Positions 1 to 9,512 of a stretch of DNA of 64,000 nucleotides are shown one piece after another (within the stretch, counting starts at the first letter, position 1; each line of letters begins with the position of its first letter). This DNA comes from Ochrobactrum teleogrylli. GTDB lineage: Bacteria; Pseudomonadota; Alphaproteobacteria; Rhizobiales; Rhizobiaceae. A program made the position numbers and the translations under genes. The stretch spans positions 158,949 to 222,948 of the forward strand of contig NZ_VEWL01000007.1 of NCBI RefSeq assembly GCF_006376685.1, read 5' to 3'. The notes under the pieces were generated by a model. That model did no database searches, had not been told where the DNA came from, and saw only the letters and a list, made by a program, of their open reading frames with translations.

Positions 1-292
1 CATTGAACGCATTGCAATCGACGGTGCTGTTCCCGACATGACAATCATTCTCGATATTCCGGCTGAAAAAGGGCTTTCCCGTGCCGGAAAGCGACGCGGT
101 AACGAGACTGCGGATCGATTTGAGAAGGAAGACATTGCCGTGCATGAGGCGCGCCGTCAGGCATTTCTGGCCATTGCGGCTGCGGAGCCAGAGCGCTGCA
201 AGGTTGTTGCAGCTGATCGATCGCAGGAAGAAATAGCTGAAGATATCGGCGCACTGGCCAGCGAACTTTTGAAAAAGAAGGGGCTGTTGTGA
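1..292 (+). CDS. tmk: Thymidylate kinase, C-terminal part (5' end outside window)
   Basis: The reading frame is open from base 2, so about 96 C-terminal residues are visible. TMP kinase phosphorylates dTMP to dTDP in the cytoplasm for DNA synthesis. The visible part has the typical core strand LDIPAEKGL, then the RAGKR and DRFEKED stretch of the lid region, and ends in a basic helix (ELLKKKGLL). The stop overlaps the GTG start of holB by four bases, which implies translational coupling. The order tmk-holB is common in bacteria and supports both calls. Confidence 0.9.
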   Translation, partial: IERIAIDGAVPDMTIILDIPAEKGLSRAGKRRGNETADRFEKEDIAVHEARRQAFLAIAAAEPERCKVVAADRSQEEIAEDIGALASELLKKKGLL

Positions 293-1359
293 TCGACGAA
301 CTCGACGTCCCCAAGGCGCATGATTCCATTGAAGGTATTCCGGGACCATCCGCGAGTGATTTTCTGACCGGTCACGGGGAGGTGACACGCTTTCTGGCGC
401 AGGCCTATCGCGAAGGCCGGATGCACCATGCTTTGTTGCTCGAGGGCGAGCAGGGCATCGGCAAGGCGACGCTCGCTTTCCATCTGGCGGGGCATATGCT
501 GACCCACGGCGATCAGACCAATGCGCCGGAAGATATCGGTACGCCGGATTTTTCGAGGCCTCTTTGGCGGCAGATCGCGGGTGGCATGCACCCAGCAGTG
601 TTGCATATCAATCGCCCGTTCGACCAGAAGACCGGCAAATTCCGCACCGGTATCACGGTCGAGGAAATCCGTCGCGTCACGCATTTTCTGACCCGCACCG
701 CCTCGGACCATGCTTGGCGCATCGTCATCGTCGATCCCGCCGACGATATGAACCGCAATGCGGCCAATGCGCTATTGAAGACACTGGAAGAACCGCCAGC
801 GCGCGCGCTGTTCGTTCTAGTGTCGCATTCATCCGGTCGCCTTTTGCCGACCATCCGTTCCCGCTGCCAGAGCATTCAGCTGCGTCCGCTGGACGAAATC
901 GCCATGAAGGATGCGCTGACTCATGTCAGCGCGCATATTGGGCTGGATGCATCGGGTGTCACGCCGACGCTTCTGGAACGCGCCGAAGGCAGCGTGCGCA
1001 AGGCGCTTCTGCTTCTGGCGCATGGCGGCATTGAGATTTCCGACACCGTCGATGGGATACTGGAGAGGCCGGCCTTCGATCTGCCCAAGGCGCAGGCGTT
1101 GGCCAGCGTCCTGACGGGGCGTGAGGCGGAAATTCAGTATCAACTTTTCCGCGATCATCTGATGGAGCGCATCGCCACGGAAGCGCGCCAGCGCGCCGAA
1201 GCAGGGCAATTGCGGGAGGCCGATCAGTGGTCGCGATTCTGGAGCGATCTCGGTCGCGAGATCATCGATGCTGAAACCTATAATCTTGATCGCAAGCAAG
1301 CGGTTGTGATCCTGCTGGAGAAGACGCATCGCGCTTTTCACACTGGCGCTGGATCATAG
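289..1359 (+). CDS. holB: DNA polymerase III delta' subunit (clamp loader)
   Basis: This is the delta' subunit of the clamp loader, an AAA+ family protein that helps load the sliding clamp at the replication fork. It has 356 residues, close to the family norm. A P-loop-like GEQGIGKAT lies near residues 53-61. The segment NALLKTLEEPP and the arginine-finger motif TIRSRCQS (about 186-193) are diagnostic for DnaX/HolB proteins. The GTG start at 289 overlaps the tmk stop by four bases. metG follows after 150 bases, probably in the same operon. Confidence 0.93.
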   Translation: MIDELDVPKAHDSIEGIPGPSASDFLTGHGEVTRFLAQAYREGRMHHALLLEGEQGIGKATLAFHLAGHMLTHGDQTNAPEDIGTPDFSRPLWRQIAGGMHPAVLHINRPFDQKTGKFRTGITVEEIRRVTHFLTRTASDHAWRIVIVDPADDMNRNAANALLKTLEEPPARALFVLVSHSSGRLLPTIRSRCQSIQLRPLDEIAMKDALTHVSAHIGLDASGVTPTLLERAEGSVRKALLLLAHGGIEISDTVDGILERPAFDLPKAQALASVLTGREAEIQYQLFRDHLMERIATEARQRAEAGQLREADQWSRFWSDLGREIIDAETYNLDRKQAVVILLEKTHRAFHTGAGS

Positions 1360-1509
1360 CTCCAGATTGGCCCAACTTGCTGCACTGCGGCGTGACATGA
1401 CTGCTCACATGGGTTATGTCACAGCCGACGATTTTCTCTTGTGTGTGTCTGGTGATCGTTCCCGCAAACGGTCAGGCGCGCTTTCAAACATCGAAAGACC
1501 GGGTCCATA

Positions 1510-3057
1510 ATGAGCCGCGAAAAATACTATATCACCACCGCGATTGCTTACCCCAACGGCAAGCCGCATATCGGTCATGCCTATGAACTGATCGCAACCG
1601 ACGCGATGGCGCGTTTTCAGCGCCTGAACGGCAAGGATGTGCATTTCCTGACCGGTACGGACGAACACGGCATCAAGATGCTGCAAAGCGCGCGCAAGGA
1701 AGGCATCACGCCTCGCGAGCTTGCAGACCGCAATACCGAAGCTTTCCGTCGCATGGCCGAGGTTCTGAACAGCTCGAACGACGATTATATCCGCACCTCC
1801 GAAGAGCGTCACTACAAGGCCAGCCAGGCCATCTGGCAGGCAATGGCCGCCAATGGCGACATCTATAAGGGCGGCTATGCGGGCTGGTACTCGGTTCGCG
1901 ACGAAGCTTATTACGGCGAGGAAGAAACCGAAGTCCGCGCGGATAATGTTCGCTACGGTCCACAAGGCACGCCTGTCGAGTGGGTTGAAGAGGAAAGCTA
2001 TTTCTTCCGTCTCTCGCAATATCAGGACAAGCTGCTCGATCTTTATGAAAAGAATCCGGGCTTCATCATGCCTGCCGAACGCCGCAATGAAATTGTGAGC
2101 TTCGTGAAGTCCGGTCTGAAGGACCTGTCGATTTCGCGCACCACTTTCGATTGGGGCATTCCGGTGCCGGGCGACGAAAAGCACGTCATGTATGTCTGGG
2201 TCGATGCGCTGACCAATTACATTACCGCACTCGGCTATCCCGATACGACCGGCGACAAGTGGGCCTATTGGCCTGCCGATGCGCATATCATCGGCAAGGA
2301 TATTTCGCGTTTCCATGCCGTCTACTGGCCTGCATTCCTGATGTCGGCAGGCATTCCGCTGCCGAAGCGCGTGTTTGCACACGGCTTCCTGTTCAACCGC
2401 GGCGAGAAAATGTCGAAGTCGCTCGGCAACGTCATCGATCCGTTCGGTCTGGTCGAGCGTTACGGGCTGGATCAGCTGCGTTACTTCCTGATGCGCGAAG
2501 TGCCGTTCGGACAGGATGGCAGCTACAGCCATGACGCCATCGTCAACCGCACCAATGCTGATCTTGCCAACGATCTTGGCAATCTGGCGCAGCGTTCGCT
2601 GTCGATGATCGCCAAGAATTGCGAAGGCAAGGTGCCGCAGCCGGGTGAATTCTCGGACGCCGACAAGGCCATTCTCGATCAGGCCGATGCGGCGCTGGAA
2701 ACAGCGCGTAAGGCCATGGACGATCAGGCGCTGCATCTGGCGCTCGGCGCGATCTTTGCGGTTGTCGCCGAAGCGAACCGCTATTTCGCCGGGCAGGAGC
2801 CATGGGCACTGCGCAAGACCGATCCGGCGCGCATGGGCACTGTGCTTTATGTGACGGCGGAAGTTATTCGCCGTGTCGGCATCATGGTGCAGCCTTTCAT
2901 CCCGCAGTCGGCGGAAAAGCTGCTCGATATTCTGGCCATCCCTGCCGACAAGCGCCAGTTCACTGACGTGGCAGCAAGCCAGCTCATCGGTGGCGCCGAT
3001 CTGCCAGCCCCGCAGCCGGTCTTCCCGCGCTATGTGGAAACCGAAGAGCAGAACTGA
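1510..3057 (+). CDS. metG: Methionyl-tRNA synthetase
   Basis: This enzyme charges tRNA(Met) with methionine in the cytoplasm. It has 515 residues, with HIGH at residues 20-23 ([10 protein letters not shown]) and KMSKS at 300-304 ([11 protein letters not shown]), the two class I catalytic signatures. The connective peptide shows [10 protein letters not shown] instead of a four-cysteine zinc knuckle. It ends without the C-terminal tRNA-binding domain, so it is the short zinc-free type. tatD starts five bases after the stop. Confidence 0.96.
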   Translation: MSREKYYITTAIAYPNGKPHIGHAYELIATDAMARFQRLNGKDVHFLTGTDEHGIKMLQSARKEGITPRELADRNTEAFRRMAEVLNSSNDDYIRTSEERHYKASQAIWQAMAANGDIYKGGYAGWYSVRDEAYYGEEETEVRADNVRYGPQGTPVEWVEEESYFFRLSQYQDKLLDLYEKNPGFIMPAERRNEIVSFVKSGLKDLSISRTTFDWGIPVPGDEKHVMYVWVDALTNYITALGYPDTTGDKWAYWPADAHIIGKDISRFHAVYWPAFLMSAGIPLPKRVFAHGFLFNRGEKMSKSLGNVIDPFGLVERYGLDQLRYFLMREVPFGQDGSYSHDAIVNRTNADLANDLGNLAQRSLSMIAKNCEGKVPQPGEFSDADKAILDQADAALETARKAMDDQALHLALGAIFAVVAEANRYFAGQEPWALRKTDPARMGTVLYVTAEVIRRVGIMVQPFIPQSAEKLLDILAIPADKRQFTDVAASQLIGGADLPAPQPVFPRYVETEEQN

Positions 3058-3062
3058 GTGCG

Positions 3063-3857
3063 ATGATGCTTGTCGATAGCCATTGTCACCTGGATTTTGC
3101 CGATTTCGAGCCGGAGCGCGATGCTGTTGTGCAGCGCGCGCTCGACGCCGGGATCAAGCGCATGGTGACGATCTCCACACGGGTGCGTAAATTCGATTCG
3201 ATCCGCGCTATCGCGGAAACCTATGAGTCCGTTTATTGCTCGGTCGGCACCCATCCGAACAATGCGCATGAAGAACTGGACATTACGGCTGACGATCTGG
3301 TGCGCCTCGCGGAACACCCGAAAGTTGTCGCCATAGGCGAGGCGGGTCTCGATTATCATTACGACTACGCTCCGCCGGAAGCGCAGCGCCAGGGGTTTCT
3401 CGTCCACATCGAAGCCGCGCGCCGCACGCAACTGCCGCTGGTCATCCATGCGCGCAGCGCCGATGACGACATGGCCGAAATTCTGGAGCAAGAAACCGCC
3501 AAGGGCGCGTTTCCCTTCATTCTCCATTGTTTCTCGTCCGGTCGCGCACTGGCGGAAAAAGGTGTTGAACTGGGCGGCTATGTTTCGTTTTCCGGCATTC
3601 TGACTTTCAAGAACTCGCCGGAAATCCGCGAAATTGCGACCATCGTTCCGCGTGACCGTCTGCTGGTGGAAACGGATGCGCCGTTCCTTGCGCCGCTGCC
3701 GCATCGTGGCAAGCGCAACGAACCGTCTTTCGTGCAGCACACCGCTGCCATGCTGGCCGAGACGATTGGCGTGAGCAATGAAGAAGTCGCCCGCATCACG
3801 AGCGACAACGTGTTCAGGCTCTTCTCCAAGATGCCCCGGCCTTCAGAGGAAGTTTGA
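3063..3857 (+). CDS. tatD: TatD family metal-dependent hydrolase (DNase)
   Basis: It has 264 residues and belongs to the TatD/YcfH amidohydrolase-fold family, metal-dependent nucleases linked to DNA repair and quality control. Metal ligands are visible in order: HCH near residues 7-9 (DSHCHLDF), GEAGLDYHYD, VIHARSADDD, HCFSSG and the final aspartate in LLVETDAPFLAP. The codons before it read ATGATG, so the start could be 3063 or 3066. The order metG-tatD-MBL hydrolase is conserved in many alphaproteobacteria. Its stop overlaps the next start. Confidence 0.92.
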   Translation: MMLVDSHCHLDFADFEPERDAVVQRALDAGIKRMVTISTRVRKFDSIRAIAETYESVYCSVGTHPNNAHEELDITADDLVRLAEHPKVVAIGEAGLDYHYDYAPPEAQRQGFLVHIEAARRTQLPLVIHARSADDDMAEILEQETAKGAFPFILHCFSSGRALAEKGVELGGYVSFSGILTFKNSPEIREIATIVPRDRLLVETDAPFLAPLPHRGKRNEPSFVQHTAAMLAETIGVSNEEVARITSDNVFRLFSKMPRPSEEV

Positions 3858-4678
3858 GCGTGACTTCTCCCCGAAATTGCCTGCGATTTACGATTCTGGG
3901 CTGCGGTTCGTCGCCCGGCGTGCCGCGCGTCAATGGCGATTGGGGGAAATGCGATCCGCAAAACCCGAAAAACCGTCGCACGCGTACCTCGCTGCTGGTT
4001 GAGCGTTTTAATGAGAGCGGCAACCACACCACGGTGGTGATCGATACGGGGCCGGATTTTCGCACGCAGATGATCAATGCCAGCGTGCACGCGCTCGATG
4101 CGGCGGTCTATACCCATCCGCATGCCGACCACATTCACGGGATCGACGATCTGCGCACCTATGTGGTGGATAATCGGCGGCTGATGGATGTCTATGCCAA
4201 CCGCTTCACGCGTAACCGGCTCTACGACGCCTTTGGCTATTGTTTTGAGACGCCGGCGGGCTCAAGCTATCCGCCGATCCTGAGCATGCATGATATTGCA
4301 GCGGAAACACCCTTCACCGTCGACGGTGAAGGAGGTGAGATCCGGTTCGAACCCTTCCGGCAGATCCACGGCGATATCGAGTCGCTCGGCTTCCGTATCG
4401 GCAATGTTGTCTATTGCACGGATGTCAGTGCGTTCCCGGATGAGAGCCTGCGCTATATCCGGCATGCGGATGTGCTGATCCTTGGTGCCTTGCAATATCG
4501 CCCGCATCCGAGCCATTTCTCGCTCGAACAGGCGCTGGAATGGATTGAGCTGTTTGCGCCCAGGCGGGCAATACTCACGCATATGCATGTGCCACTGGAC
4601 TACGAAACGGTGCTGCGTGAAACGCCTGAGAATGTTGAGCCCGGATATGATGGGCTCCGGTTTGAAATCCCGGCCTAA
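3854..4678 (+). CDS. MBL-fold metallo-hydrolase, PhnP-like
   Basis: It is a 274-residue metallo-beta-lactamase-fold hydrolase. The N-terminal GCGSSPGVPR and the metal site HPHADHIHGIDDL (HxHxDH) place it near PhnP-type phosphodiesterases. Further ligands are the aspartate of YCTDVSAFPD and the late histidines of LTHMHVPLDY. The substrate cannot be read from the sequence. The TTG at 3854 overlaps the tatD stop; GTG at 3860 is an alternative start. It is the last gene of the operon, followed by a clear terminator. Confidence 0.85.
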   Translation: MSVTSPRNCLRFTILGCGSSPGVPRVNGDWGKCDPQNPKNRRTRTSLLVERFNESGNHTTVVIDTGPDFRTQMINASVHALDAAVYTHPHADHIHGIDDLRTYVVDNRRLMDVYANRFTRNRLYDAFGYCFETPAGSSYPPILSMHDIAAETPFTVDGEGGEIRFEPFRQIHGDIESLGFRIGNVVYCTDVSAFPDESLRYIRHADVLILGALQYRPHPSHFSLEQALEWIELFAPRRAILTHMHVPLDYETVLRETPENVEPGYDGLRFEIPA

Positions 4679-4686
4679 AATAATAA

Positions 4687-4711
4687 GCCCGGCATCTCTG
4701 CCGGGCTTTTT
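4687..4711 (+). terminator. Rho-independent terminator after the tmk-MBL operon
   Basis: A seven-base stem GCCCGGC/GCCGGGC with a six-base loop is followed by TTTTT. It lies eight bases after the hydrolase stop and before the convergent ndvA gene. Confidence 0.85.
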
Positions 4712-4732
4712 CGTGTTTGCTATCATCAGCGA

Positions 4733-6517
4733 TCAGGCACGGGCCGGGAAAGGCATCACATTACTGCCTTCTGCGGGCTTGGCCTGCTTGTCTTCCAGAG
4801 CAAGACCACCGGCGCGGAGCAGGTCGGAGAAACGACCGCCGCGGGCTGCAAGCTCATCGAAGCTGCCGCGTTCGACCAGATGGCCCTTGTCCATGAACAG
4901 AACCTGATCCGCTGAGCGTACCGTCGAAAGACGGTGCGCGATGATGAAGGTTGTGCGGTTCTGGCTCAGATCGTCCACAGCCTGCTTCACTTTTTCTTCG
5001 GTCTCGACGTCGAGCGCGCTTGTCGCTTCGTCGAGCACGAGGATCGGCGAATCCTTCAGGATGGCGCGTGCAATCGCCAGACGCTGGCGTTCGCCGCCCG
5101 AAAGCTGCGAGCCGCGCTCGCCGACAACCGTGTCGTAACCGTTTGCCTTGGCGAGAACGAAGTCGTGCGCGGCGGCAGCCTTGGCGGCGGCATGGACGTC
5201 TTCATGCGTGGCATCTTCACGACCGACGCGGATATTCTCCTCCACGGAACGATTGAAGAGACCGGCATCCTGAAACACGGTGGCAATCGCATGACGCAGC
5301 GAACGGCGGCTGACGGTGCGTGTATCGACGCCGTCGATCAGCACGCGACCTGCGGCCGGATCGAACACGCGCTGGAGGATATTGATCAGCGTCGTCTTGC
5401 CTGCACCGGTCGGACCGACGATGGCCACCGTCTGGCCGGGCTTCACCTCGAAGGAAACATCATAGACGCCCTGACCCGAATTCGGGAACTCGAAGGTGAC
5501 ATTGTCGAAGACGATGTCGCCCTTGACGTTTTCCAGATCGGCGACGTCCTGCGGCTCCTGACGGTCGGCAGTCGCATCTTCCATTTCGAAGAATTCTTCG
5601 AGCTTGGCGCGTGCGGTCACGGTCTGGTTGATGAAGGCGCTGATCTGGTCGAGACGGCCGATCATCAGCTGTGCGAAGCCGATAAAGGCAATCACATCGC
5701 CAACGCGCATCTGGCCTTTGGTCACGAAATAAGCACCGAGAACCAGCACGACCACCATGGAGAAGGTCGAAGCCATCCGGTTCAGACCGCTGGCAAGTGC
5801 CCACCAGTTAAGAACCGGAAACTGTGCCTTTTCCAGATTGCGGGCATAGTCGCGCAGCGCCTGCGTTTCCGAGGCAATGCGGTTATAGCTCTGCACGACC
5901 GAAACATTGCTGATCGTATCGCTGACATGTTCGAAAAGCTTGTGGTGGTGCTTCTCAACGGCCATCTGGCCGTCCTTGGTCTTGCGCATGACCAGTTGGC
6001 CGATCATGACATAGATGACGCCGAGCACGATCAGGACGAGCGACATGCGCATATCCATGTTCATGGCAACCGGAATAAGCGTCGCCAGCGCCACAACCGT
6101 GGTCAGGTGCTGACGCATGAATTCGAGCCAGAGCGTGAAGAGCGAGTCCGTCGCGCGGATCAGCGTGTGCAGCGCATTCGACGTGCCGCGCTTCTGATGC
6201 CAGGCAAGCGGCATGGTGATCAGGCGCTCATAGGAGTCGATCATCACGCCGAGACGGCGGCGATGCGCAAGCCTATCCGCACCACGCGCCACAAAAACGG
6301 CTGCGATGATGTTGAAAACGCCAAGGGCTGCCCACATCGACAGCGGGGAGAAGATATCTCCCTTGTCGGAAATGGCCTGAATGACCTTACCGAAAAGGAT
6401 AGGCTCGGCCAGAGTTACAAGGGCAACAAGGACACTCGCGACACACATCGATATCGTTGCGGCTTTCTCGACCGCAAGATATTCCATGGCTCGCCAGTAT
6501 ATTTTGAGCAATGACAC
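4733..6517 (-). CDS. ndvA: Cyclic beta-1,2-glucan ABC exporter (NdvA/ChvA/Cgt)
   Basis: This is a 594-residue half-transporter, permease fused to ATPase, that exports cyclic beta-1,2-glucan to the periplasm. In Brucella the homologue is Cgt, and the glucan matters for virulence; in rhizobia NdvA serves nodulation and osmoadaptation. The N-terminal half holds about six membrane segments. The ATPase has Walker A GPTGAGKTT (about 368-376), signature LSGGERQR and Walker B ILVLDEATSALD. The whole sequence follows the NdvA pattern closely. It is monocistronic and divergent from the pseudouridine synthase. Its leader contains a 7-bp hairpin at 6544-6564. Confidence 0.93.
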   Translation of the reverse strand: MSLLKIYWRAMEYLAVEKAATISMCVASVLVALVTLAEPILFGKVIQAISDKGDIFSPLSMWAALGVFNIIAAVFVARGADRLAHRRRLGVMIDSYERLITMPLAWHQKRGTSNALHTLIRATDSLFTLWLEFMRQHLTTVVALATLIPVAMNMDMRMSLVLIVLGVIYVMIGQLVMRKTKDGQMAVEKHHHKLFEHVSDTISNVSVVQSYNRIASETQALRDYARNLEKAQFPVLNWWALASGLNRMASTFSMVVVLVLGAYFVTKGQMRVGDVIAFIGFAQLMIGRLDQISAFINQTVTARAKLEEFFEMEDATADRQEPQDVADLENVKGDIVFDNVTFEFPNSGQGVYDVSFEVKPGQTVAIVGPTGAGKTTLINILQRVFDPAAGRVLIDGVDTRTVSRRSLRHAIATVFQDAGLFNRSVEENIRVGREDATHEDVHAAAKAAAAHDFVLAKANGYDTVVGERGSQLSGGERQRLAIARAILKDSPILVLDEATSALDVETEEKVKQAVDDLSQNRTTFIIAHRLSTVRSADQVLFMDKGHLVERGSFDELAARGGRFSDLLRAGGLALEDKQAKPAEGSNVMPFPARA

Positions 6518-6891
6518 TTTCGCACTCCCGCTCGTTCTATTTACGGGGCTACATGGTATAGCCCCGCCTTTGTATCAATATTCTATGACTGCAAGAAGTG
6601 GCTATCGGGTGTCAAATCCGGCCATAAATTAAAAACGTATGTAACTGAGTGTGAAGATTCAGCGGATTTCGCGCCAATATGAGCGAAAACTAAACTTAAA
6701 GCTTGCAGTTTCAAGTTTTATGGAATTCTACGCCACGCATTCGAATTCGGCGTCAAAATCCGCTCTGAGGATGGCGGAAATCAAATGTCGGCATCAGAGC
6801 ACTAGCAATCGTGGAAACTCACGTCTATTGACAGGAATAACACTCAGACACGCCGATTGCGCGTGGCAGAAAGATATTGATCGGGTTTCTC
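6518..6891. promoter_or_regulatory. 374-base divergent intergenic region, ndvA / pseudouridine synthase
   Basis: No convincing gene is present. It must hold both divergent promoters. The ndvA leader has a hairpin GGGGCTA/TAGCCCC (6544-6564) with no U-tract, so it is more a leader structure than a terminator. A TTGACA box occurs near 6828 but has no good -10 at 16-18 bases. The region is AT-rich compared with its neighbours. Confidence 0.5.
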
Positions 6892-7872
6892 ATGGCAGGC
6901 GTTGAACAGAAGATTGTGGATACAAGCGAAGCGGGCATGCGCCTCGATCGCTGGTTCAAGGTTCACTTTCCTGGGCTGGGCTTCGGCCATCTGCAAAAAT
7001 TGCTGCGTTCCGGTCAGGTTCGCGTCGATGGTGGTCGCGCCAAGGCTGATACGCGCCTTCAGGCGAACCAGATGGTTCGCATCCCGCCGCTCGGTGTCGA
7101 TGAAAAGGCAACTGGCCCAGTCACAGCGCGTACCATCCGCAGCCAGCAGGACGGCGACGTTCTCTCGCAGATGCTGATTTACGAAGACCCGAAGGTGTTT
7201 GTCTTCAACAAGCCAGCGGGTCTCGCCGTGCAGGGCGGTTCGGGACTGACCCGTCACGTTGACGGTATGCTGGAAGCGTGGCGCAACAAGAAGGGCGAAA
7301 AGCCGCGGCTTGTTCATCGCATCGACCGCGATACATCGGGCGTGCTTGTGGTGGCGCGCACGCGCGGCGCGGCGCAGGCTCTGACTGCCGCTTTCCGCGA
7401 ACGTGATACCAAAAAGACCTACTGGGCTTTGGTGAAGGGTGTTCCGCGCAAGCGTGAAGACAAGATTTCGACCTGGCTGGTCAAGGAACAGACACCCGAT
7501 GGCGACAAGATGCGCGTTTGCCAGCATGGCGAACCGGATTCCGATCACGCAGTTTCCTATTATCGCATCATCGAAAAGGTGGGCAACAATCTGACATGGC
7601 TGGAAATGGAGCCCTATACGGGCCGCACGCACCAGCTGCGCGTTCACGCCGCCTATATCGGTCATCCAATCATCGGCGATCCGAAATATTTCGAAGCCGA
7701 CCAGAACTGGGAGTTTCCCGGCGGCATTCAGAAGCGTCTGCATCTGCATGCGCGCCGCATCCGCATCCCAAACCCATCGGGCGGGATCATTGATGTGACC
7801 GCGCCGCTGCCGCCGCACATGGTTCAGTCGTGGAACCTGCTTGGTTTCGATGAGGACAGTGCGGAAGACTAA
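6892..7872 (+). CDS. RluC/RluD-family rRNA pseudouridine synthase
   Basis: It has 326 residues and converts uridines of 23S rRNA to pseudouridine. An N-terminal S4 RNA-binding domain (MRLDRWFKVHFP to LQANQMVRI, about 15-70) precedes the catalytic domain. The active-site motif is LVHRIDRDTSGVLVV, whose second aspartate is the nucleophile. PYTGRTHQLRVHA is the usual downstream motif. The S4 layout and motifs favour RluC, but RluD specificity cannot be excluded. The frame opens at TTG 6877; ATG 6892 gives the normal family start. Confidence 0.88.
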   Translation: MAGVEQKIVDTSEAGMRLDRWFKVHFPGLGFGHLQKLLRSGQVRVDGGRAKADTRLQANQMVRIPPLGVDEKATGPVTARTIRSQQDGDVLSQMLIYEDPKVFVFNKPAGLAVQGGSGLTRHVDGMLEAWRNKKGEKPRLVHRIDRDTSGVLVVARTRGAAQALTAAFRERDTKKTYWALVKGVPRKREDKISTWLVKEQTPDGDKMRVCQHGEPDSDHAVSYYRIIEKVGNNLTWLEMEPYTGRTHQLRVHAAYIGHPIIGDPKYFEADQNWEFPGGIQKRLHLHARRIRIPNPSGGIIDVTAPLPPHMVQSWNLLGFDEDSAED

Positions 7873-7906
7873 CCAATAAAGTCAAACTGACGATTTCGGT
7901 GCGAAA

Positions 7907-8833
7907 ATGGGGCAGGGGAAAGTTGAAGCGCTGGCGCCGGGCCGGGCTTCTTTCGATGGGCTGGCCGTGGCGTTGGTCATCTTCATCATGTTCAGCTGGG
8001 GGCTTAATCAGGTTGCCGTGAAGATCGGCAATCAGGGTTTCAATCCGATGCTGATGGCCGCCGGGCGTTCCGCTCTCGGCGGCATATGCGTGTTTTTCTG
8101 GTGTTTCTGGCGACGCATTCCGCTGTTCAGAAATGACGGAACCCTGCTGCCGGGCATTCTTGCGGGGCTGTTGTTTGGCACCGAGTTTGTGCTGATTTTT
8201 CTCGCGATGGACCTCACCAGCGTCAGTCGCGTGACACTGATGATGAATGTCATGCCGTTCTGGGTGGCGATCGGCAGCCATTTCCTGCTCGGCGAGCGCA
8301 TGTCGATCCGGGCGTTCATCGGCATGTGCGTGGCGTTTCTGGGTGTGTTTGTGGTGTTTTCTGATCATGTCAGCCGACCGGGGCCCTATGCGTTCTATGG
8401 CGATTTGCTGGCGCTTGTTTCGGGCATTCTCTGGGGGCTGACCACGCTGGTTATCAAGCGCAGCAAACTCGCTTATGCCGTTCCTGAGAAAATCCTGCTG
8501 TATCAGCTGGTCGTCGCCACGTTGGTGCCGCTACCGTTTATCGGCCTTGCCGGCCCACTCGTGCGCGATCCGAAAGTTCTTTCGGTAATCTCGCTGCTGT
8601 TTCAGTCCTTCTTTGTGGTCGCATTCACCTATCCGCTCTGGTTCTGGATGGTGAATCGCTATCCGGCGTCGAAGCTTTCCAACTTTGCCTTTCTCACGCC
8701 CGCTTTTGGCGTGTTGCTGAGCGGAATCGTGCTCGGCGAGGCCTTGAGCTGGAAGATATTCGCAGCCTTGATCCTGATCGGCCTTGGCTTGATAATCATC
8801 AATCGACCGGCAAAGGCGGCAGCAGCACGATGA
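7907..8833 (+). CDS. EamA/DMT superfamily transporter
   Basis: It is a 308-residue inner-membrane protein with about ten hydrophobic helices in two repeated EamA halves, as in drug/metabolite exporters. Typical marks are the N-terminal FSWGLNQVAVKIG, the mid-protein GDLLALVSGILWGLTTL and the repeat SWKIFAALILIGLGLIIINRP. The substrate is not predictable. The ATG at 7907 is 34 bases after the pseudouridine synthase stop. The stop overlaps the HAD gene start by four bases. Confidence 0.85.
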   Translation: MGQGKVEALAPGRASFDGLAVALVIFIMFSWGLNQVAVKIGNQGFNPMLMAAGRSALGGICVFFWCFWRRIPLFRNDGTLLPGILAGLLFGTEFVLIFLAMDLTSVSRVTLMMNVMPFWVAIGSHFLLGERMSIRAFIGMCVAFLGVFVVFSDHVSRPGPYAFYGDLLALVSGILWGLTTLVIKRSKLAYAVPEKILLYQLVVATLVPLPFIGLAGPLVRDPKVLSVISLLFQSFFVVAFTYPLWFWMVNRYPASKLSNFAFLTPAFGVLLSGIVLGEALSWKIFAALILIGLGLIIINRPAKAAAAR

Positions 8834-9495
8834 AACTTGTTCTTTTCGATTGCGACGGCACTTTGGTCGATAGCGGTGACTTCATCCATCGCTGCATGGC
8901 AGAGAGCTTTGCCGATGCGGGGCTAACGCCACCGGAACAAGCCCAGACGCATTCCATCATCGGTCTGTCGCTTCCGTTGGCCATTGCGCGATTGCTGGGC
9001 CGCGAGCCTGATGAACAGGTCAATTGGTTGACGCAGCGCTACAAGGATAATTTCGTGCGACTGCGGCAGGCGCCGGATTTCTCGGAGCCGCTCTATGACG
9101 GCATTCTGCCGCTTCTGACCGAACTCGGCGAGCGGGACGATCTTCTGTTGGGGATCGTCACGGGCAAATCTCGTCGCGGCGTCCATGCGGTGTTCGAACG
9201 CCATGGCATCGGCAAGCATTTTCTGGTCATTCGCACGGCGGACGACTGCCCGTCCAAACCCCATCCGGCGATGGTGCTTGAATCCTGCGCGGAAATGGGG
9301 ATAGAACCCGACCGAACCATTGTTATCGGCGATGCGATTTACGATATGCAGATGGCGCGCTCGGCAGGAGCCATGGCGGCGGGCGTGTCATGGGGTTATC
9401 ATGACCGGCATGCGCTCGTCGAAGCCGGTGCGCACCACATATTGGCTACGCCGCACGACCTTCATCCGCTGCTGAAAGCAATGGATGCACTTTAA
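8830..9495 (+). CDS. HAD-superfamily phosphatase (Gph/PGP-like)
   Basis: It has 221 residues. Motif I is FDCDGTLVDSGD at the N-terminus with the nucleophilic Asp and the acid/base Asp. Motif II is IVTGKSRRG, and motifs III/IV are the lysine of SKPHPAM and IVIGDAIYDMQMA. A small alpha-helical cap lies between motifs I and II. Such enzymes dephosphorylate small phosphoesters such as phosphoglycolate; the true substrate is unknown. A separate, clearer gph lies at 14357-15058. It is coupled to the DMT gene and followed after 17 bases by the ATP12 gene. Confidence 0.83.
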   Translation: MKLVLFDCDGTLVDSGDFIHRCMAESFADAGLTPPEQAQTHSIIGLSLPLAIARLLGREPDEQVNWLTQRYKDNFVRLRQAPDFSEPLYDGILPLLTELGERDDLLLGIVTGKSRRGVHAVFERHGIGKHFLVIRTADDCPSKPHPAMVLESCAEMGIEPDRTIVIGDAIYDMQMARSAGAMAAGVSWGYHDRHALVEAGAHHILATPHDLHPLLKAMDAL

Positions 9496-9512
9496 AAAGT
9501 TGGAAAGACCCC

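Noticed and set aside
4934..6514. 526-residue open frame antisense to ndvA
   Set aside because: It mirrors the ABC exporter; the product is His/Arg/Asp-rich without any domain and arises from codon bias on the other strand.
6651..6905. 84-residue frame in the ndvA/pseudouridine synthase gap
   Set aside because: No ribosome site or family; it runs into the real start of the pseudouridine synthase gene.
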